A stretch of DNA of 64,000 bases. It comes from Cupriavidus gilardii. GTDB taxonomy: Bacteria; Pseudomonadota; Gammaproteobacteria; Burkholderiales; Burkholderiaceae. The translations under genes were made by a program, and so were the position numbers. Below, in pieces: positions 60,733-64,000 of the stretch. How positions within the stretch are numbered: position 1 is the stretch's first letter; each line of letters opens with the position of its first letter. Under the pieces are notes generated by a model. It made no database searches. It worked only from the letters and a program-made list of their open reading frames with translations, and was not told the origin of the DNA. The stretch lies in assembly GCF_013314895.1 (NCBI RefSeq), contig NZ_JABTYE010000002.1, forward strand, positions 310,001-374,000, written 5' to 3'.

Positions 60733-62103
60733 TCAGGGCGTCATCGGGTCCCCACCGGCACGATTGGGCTCTACGGCAAACCGCCGTCGCGGGTCCTTCA
60801 TCGCCAGCGCCATCGCAAACGCCAGACACTTGACCGCGATGGCCAGCGCGAACACCAGCCAGAAGCGCACGCCCTGCGCCAGCATGCCGCCCAGCACCGG
60901 GCCGATCGCCATCATCGCGTAGGTGCCGGTACCCGCGACGGCCAGCAGCATCGGCCGGTCCTTGCGTGCGCCGAATTCCATCACCAGGTTGTCCGCCGAG
61001 ATGAAAAAGCCGCCGAAGCCCGCGCCCAGTCCGCAGAAGGCCAGCACGAACCAGCCCAGCGAGCCGCAGCACAGCAGCAGCGCGGTGGCGGCGATCCATA
61101 GCGCGATGCTCGCGAGAAACACCAGCCGGTAGCCGTGGCGGTCGGCGAGCCGGCCCCACAGCAGGTTGCTGGCCGTCTGCGCCAGCAGATAGGCCAGGCT
61201 CAGATAACCGAGCGTCGCGCCGGACAGGTGGATATGCTGGCCGGCATAGATCGCATAGAACGGCATCGCCATCATGCCGAGCGCCACCAGCGCGCGGGCG
61301 ACGAAGAAGCGGACGAAATCGGGCTGCGTCCGCAGCAACGCGGGCAATTCGCCAATGCGCCGGCGAAAGCCGACCGGCAGCCGCACATCCTGCGAGGCGG
61401 GCTCGCGCATGCCGGCCAGCGCCGAGATGCCGAGGCTGGTCAGCACGAAGGCGGCCAGGAAGGTCGCGGCGTAGCCGTTTCCCAGCACGTCGTTGCCAAC
61501 CAGATAGCGGCCGCCGAGCCATGCCACCGCCGCCGCGGTCAGGCCGCCGAAGAAGTTGCGCAGTGCGCTGAGCCCGCCGCGGCGATGCAGCGGAATGATC
61601 TTCGAGGTCAGGTATTGAAAGGCGACGTTCTGCACGCCGTTGAGCAGCCCGAACAGCAGCAGGAAGACGGCCGCGGCCGTCAGCGCCGCCGCGCCCGACA
61701 GCCACAGCGCCGACAGCGCGAGCCCCAGCACCTGCAGCCGTACCAGCCAGCCGACGCGGTACAGCATCGGCATCACCTGTTGCCGATGCTCGATCAGCGT
61801 CGCGCCCCACAGCGACGACGCGGCCATGCCGGCGTACTGCGCCGACAGCACCAGACCGACGGTCAGCTTCGAGCCGGACAGCAGGTAGAGATAGGCCGGC
61901 ACGAAGGTCGGCGCGGTGACCAGCCGGAAACCCGTCATGCCGAGCATGCCGTGGGCCAGGAAGGCCATCGCATTGCGGCGAAAGTGCCGCGACACATGGT
62001 CCCGATAGCCGCGCTCGGCATCGTCGTCCGCATCGCGAGCAAGACCGCCGGCACCGGCCGCGGCGGCGTCGGGTCTGCGCGCAGACGGCAGCGCTGGGCT
62101 CAT
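60733..62103 (-). CDS. Major facilitator superfamily transporter
   Basis: This is a 456-aa protein with ATG 62103-62101 overlapping the preceding hydrolase stop (ATGA). After a polar 45-residue N-terminus about 12 hydrophobic segments are visible (for example GLVLSAQYAGMAASSLWGA, FLLLFGLLNGV, YLLAQTASNLLWGRLADR, LVFALAIAVKCLAFAMALAM). The LWGRLADRHGYR loop is a typical MFS A-type motif. Probably imports the substrate handled by the operon's hydrolases and CoA ligase, or exports a product. No specificity can be assigned. Confidence 0.85.
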   Translation of the reverse strand: MSPALPSARRPDAAAAGAGGLARDADDDAERGYRDHVSRHFRRNAMAFLAHGMLGMTGFRLVTAPTFVPAYLYLLSGSKLTVGLVLSAQYAGMAASSLWGATLIEHRQQVMPMLYRVGWLVRLQVLGLALSALWLSGAAALTAAAVFLLLFGLLNGVQNVAFQYLTSKIIPLHRRGGLSALRNFFGGLTAAAVAWLGGRYLVGNDVLGNGYAATFLAAFVLTSLGISALAGMREPASQDVRLPVGFRRRIGELPALLRTQPDFVRFFVARALVALGMMAMPFYAIYAGQHIHLSGATLGYLSLAYLLAQTASNLLWGRLADRHGYRLVFLASIALWIAATALLLCCGSLGWFVLAFCGLGAGFGGFFISADNLVMEFGARKDRPMLLAVAGTGTYAMMAIGPVLGGMLAQGVRFWLVFALAIAVKCLAFAMALAMKDPRRRFAVEPNRAGGDPMTP

Positions 62104-62795
62104 GTCCGCTCCGGCTGCGTATGCACACCGGTCGGCACGGCTGCGGCGTACTGCTGCAACGCGTGCTCCAGTGCGACCCGCTCCAGCGACAGCAGCTCCA
62201 TCACCGCAGCGAGCCACGGCGGACGCTCGCAGGCACAGACCGAAATCGGCGTATCCAGATCAGAATGCTGCGAGGCCAGCATGGCGAAGCTCGACGCATA
62301 GCCGGGCGGACGGACGTCATTGGCGAGCTCCGCAATCGCGAAGGGGTCGGGCGGCGCCAGCTGGCTCAGGTCCGGCACGGGAATATAGGGACTGCGCGCG
62401 GTACTGCCGCCGCCGGCCAGGCCCGGGCCGTCACGGACGATGGCGCCACGCACCTCGTCGGGACGGGCCCCTGCCAGCAGCAGCGCGACATAGCCGCCGA
62501 TGCCGCGGCCGGCGACCGTGCAGGGGCCCAGATGCGCCAGCGCGATGTCGGCATCGGCCATCAGGAATTCGCAGCTGTAGCCGCCGCCGCGCGGCAGATC
62601 GGACGCGCCGTGACCGGTGAAGTCCAACGCGCGGACCGGGCCGGGCCAGCTCGCGTATTCCGCCGGCAGCGTGGCCGGCGCGCGCTCGCCGAGCCCGTGC
62701 AGCAACAGCAGCGGATGACCGTCGCCATCCTTGAGCCGATGCAGCGCAAGCTGCAGTCGATGGTGGCGCAGATAGTGGGTCGAGGACATGGTCAT
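62100..62795 (-). CDS. Alpha/beta-hydrolase-fold protein lacking the nucleophile serine
   Basis: This is a 231-aa protein with ATG 62795-62793 overlapping the upstream gene's stop. The fold is recognisable by LLLLHGLGE near the start, ALDFTGHGASD, and a nucleophile-elbow position that reads VAGRGIGGYVALL: the canonical G-H-S-x-G is G-R-G-I-G, so the Ser is Gly. It may be non-catalytic or use another residue. At 231 aa it is shorter than its operon partner (311 aa). Translationally coupled to both neighbours. The fold is clear, the activity doubtful. Confidence 0.75.
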   Translation of the reverse strand: MTMSSTHYLRHHRLQLALHRLKDGDGHPLLLLHGLGERAPATLPAEYASWPGPVRALDFTGHGASDLPRGGGYSCEFLMADADIALAHLGPCTVAGRGIGGYVALLLAGARPDEVRGAIVRDGPGLAGGGSTARSPYIPVPDLSQLAPPDPFAIAELANDVRPPGYASSFAMLASQHSDLDTPISVCACERPPWLAAVMELLSLERVALEHALQQYAAAVPTGVHTQPERT

Positions 62796-63727
62796 GCGCC
62801 GAAGAACTGCAGAATGCGGCTCGCCGTTTCCTGCGGCCGTTCGATATGAATGAAGTGGCCGACGTCCTGCATGCGATGCACCTCGGTCGTTGTCGGGAAG
62901 AACGGCATCAGGTCGTCGGCGGTCGCATCCCAGCCCATCGGTTCCTTCTCGGAGCCGAAGATCGCCAGCATCGGAATCGGGAACCCGGGCAGCCTGTCGG
63001 TCATCCACCGCACACGCATCGGTCCGAAGCCGCCCACGCCGATCGCCGGATCCAGCTTCCAGCGCCAACCCTGAGCGTCGCGGCGCGCGCCGTGCGAGGC
63101 GATATAGCACAGCCATTCGTGGCTCAGGCGCGGATTCATCCGGGCCCGCCGGCTCGCCAGCTCTTCCAGCGTGCCGGGGCGACGCTCCAGTTCCGCGCTG
63201 CGTCGGCGAGCATCGAGCCAGCGCGCGATCACGGGGCCAGTCAGCGAAGATTTGCGCTCGCGCACCGCGCTGTCGGCATGCGGGCTGCGAAACGGCAGGC
63301 CGTCGATGGCGGCAAACCGTGTGAACCGGTGCGGCAGCGCCTGGATCGCCTGCACCAGCAGCGAGCCGCCCTTGCTGTGGCCGACCGCGAGCAACGGCTC
63401 CCGCGTGATCGAATCCGCCACGGCAAGCATGTCGCGCACGTCGGCGACCCAGTTGTAAAGATCCGCATGATCGGAATCGCCGTGTCCGCGATGGTCGTAG
63501 GAGATCACGCGATAACCGGCATCGGCCAACAGCGGCGCGAATCCATCGAAGGTACGAGCGAAATCCAGCGCCCCGTGGACCAGCAGTACGGGCGGCGCAT
63601 CGGGCTCGCCCCATTCGTAGACGGCCAGCCGCAGGCCGCTGGCATCGACCCAGCGGCGGCGGTCGGGCGCACGGGCGCCGGGGAAGGTCCACACCGCTTC
63701 GTCCGTCGAGGGCTCGCTGGTCTGCAT
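62792..63727 (-). CDS. Alpha/beta hydrolase
   Basis: This is a 311-aa protein. ATG 63727-63725 has GGTGGAG upstream; a longer frame to 63838 lacks a site. It has VLLVHGALDFARTF (oxyanion), ISYDHRGHGDSD, nucleophile Ser ~113 in AVGHSKGGSLLV and C-terminal catalytic His in QDVGHFIHIERP, so the triad looks complete. It is the first gene of the leftward operon and overlaps the second hydrolase gene by ATGA. A likely esterase or lactonase-type enzyme; substrate unknown. Upstream, 63728-64000 holds an AT-richer stretch that probably carries the operon promoter, but no gene I can support. Confidence 0.85.
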   Translation of the reverse strand: MQTSEPSTDEAVWTFPGARAPDRRRWVDASGLRLAVYEWGEPDAPPVLLVHGALDFARTFDGFAPLLADAGYRVISYDHRGHGDSDHADLYNWVADVRDMLAVADSITREPLLAVGHSKGGSLLVQAIQALPHRFTRFAAIDGLPFRSPHADSAVRERKSSLTGPVIARWLDARRRSAELERRPGTLEELASRRARMNPRLSHEWLCYIASHGARRDAQGWRWKLDPAIGVGGFGPMRVRWMTDRLPGFPIPMLAIFGSEKEPMGWDATADDLMPFFPTTTEVHRMQDVGHFIHIERPQETASRILQFFGA

Positions 63728-64000
63728 GTCTCCACCTTGGGCCGAGCTGGCGCGATCCTGTGCCGTCGGCCTGTTTCGTGATTTTGGTATGTTTGCGGCG
63801 ATGCTAGCACAAGGCCGCCACTCCGCCATATTGCTCATTTTGCTGCGCCGCGTGCGGCATAGCCACTATGCGCAGTCTGCATGGCCACTGCCGTTTTCGT
63901 AAATGGCGTATTGACGATGGCCGACGCACGCTTGTATAACGGCCCTGCACGCCCTTGATCGCCGCATTCGGCATGACGCGGCGCACGGCTCAAGCAAAGA

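Noticed and set aside
63804-63986. Leftward 60-codon frame at the right edge
   Set aside because: No Shine-Dalgarno and no similarity to anything recognised; more likely the promoter region of the operon.

Overview
The window is high-GC DNA with dense, short-gapped genes. Its gene content (PvdS-type sigma factor, lipopeptide NRPS siderophore locus, collagen-like lipoproteins with a TpsB-like barrel, BON and DUF4142 proteins) suggests a beta-proteobacterium of the order Burkholderiales, most likely near Cupriavidus or Ralstonia. The genus is an inference from recalled gene content, not a search.

Layout. (1) 1-4532: two divergent, paralogous Gly-rich 'collagen-like' lipoprotein genes (the first cut by the window edge) around a 0.6 kb region rich in GTTACGTAAC-type palindromes, followed by a POTRA/beta-barrel protein of the ShlB/FhaC family. 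(2) 4590-11289: small accessory genes: an acidic small protein, a disordered BON-domain protein, a SAM methyltransferase, three small secreted proteins (one DUF4142) and a zinc alcohol dehydrogenase. (3) 11427-54017: a complete siderophore locus of about 43 kb. (4) 54356-56497: a large ankyrin-repeat/coiled-coil protein. (5) 56671-63727: a leftward operon with two alpha/beta-hydrolase-fold proteins, an MFS transporter, an acyl-CoA synthetase and a bifunctional enoyl-CoA hydratase/3-hydroxyacyl-CoA dehydrogenase, probably a catabolic route for an unidentified carboxylic acid or ester.

The siderophore locus holds a PvdS-like ECF sigma factor, an 87-aa soluble FecR-N-terminal (DUF4880) protein, a PvdE-like ABC exporter, a TonB-dependent receptor, a FhuF-like reductase, four collinear NRPSs (seven amino-acid modules, loaded by an N-terminal fatty acyl-AMP ligase and released by a C-terminal thioesterase), a PepSY membrane protein with a small partner, an N-hydroxyornithine acyltransferase, a PvdA-like ornithine N5-oxygenase, MbtH, a type II thioesterase, a Sfp-type phosphopantetheinyl transferase and a TauD-type beta-hydroxylase. 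Pocket residues read by eye predict acyl-D-Asp/OHAsp - hOrn - D-hOrn - Asp - D-hOrn - Asp - Asp, a lipoheptapeptide with three hydroxamates and up to four (hydroxy)aspartates.

Regulation appears two-tiered. Fur-box-like palindromes precede the sigma factor, receptor and PepSY genes. Five copies of a TAAAT-N16-CGT element (one with TAATT) precede the FhuF, NRPS1, acyltransferase, PvdA and MbtH transcription units, all with exactly 16 bp spacing, matching the known PvdS iron-starvation promoter.
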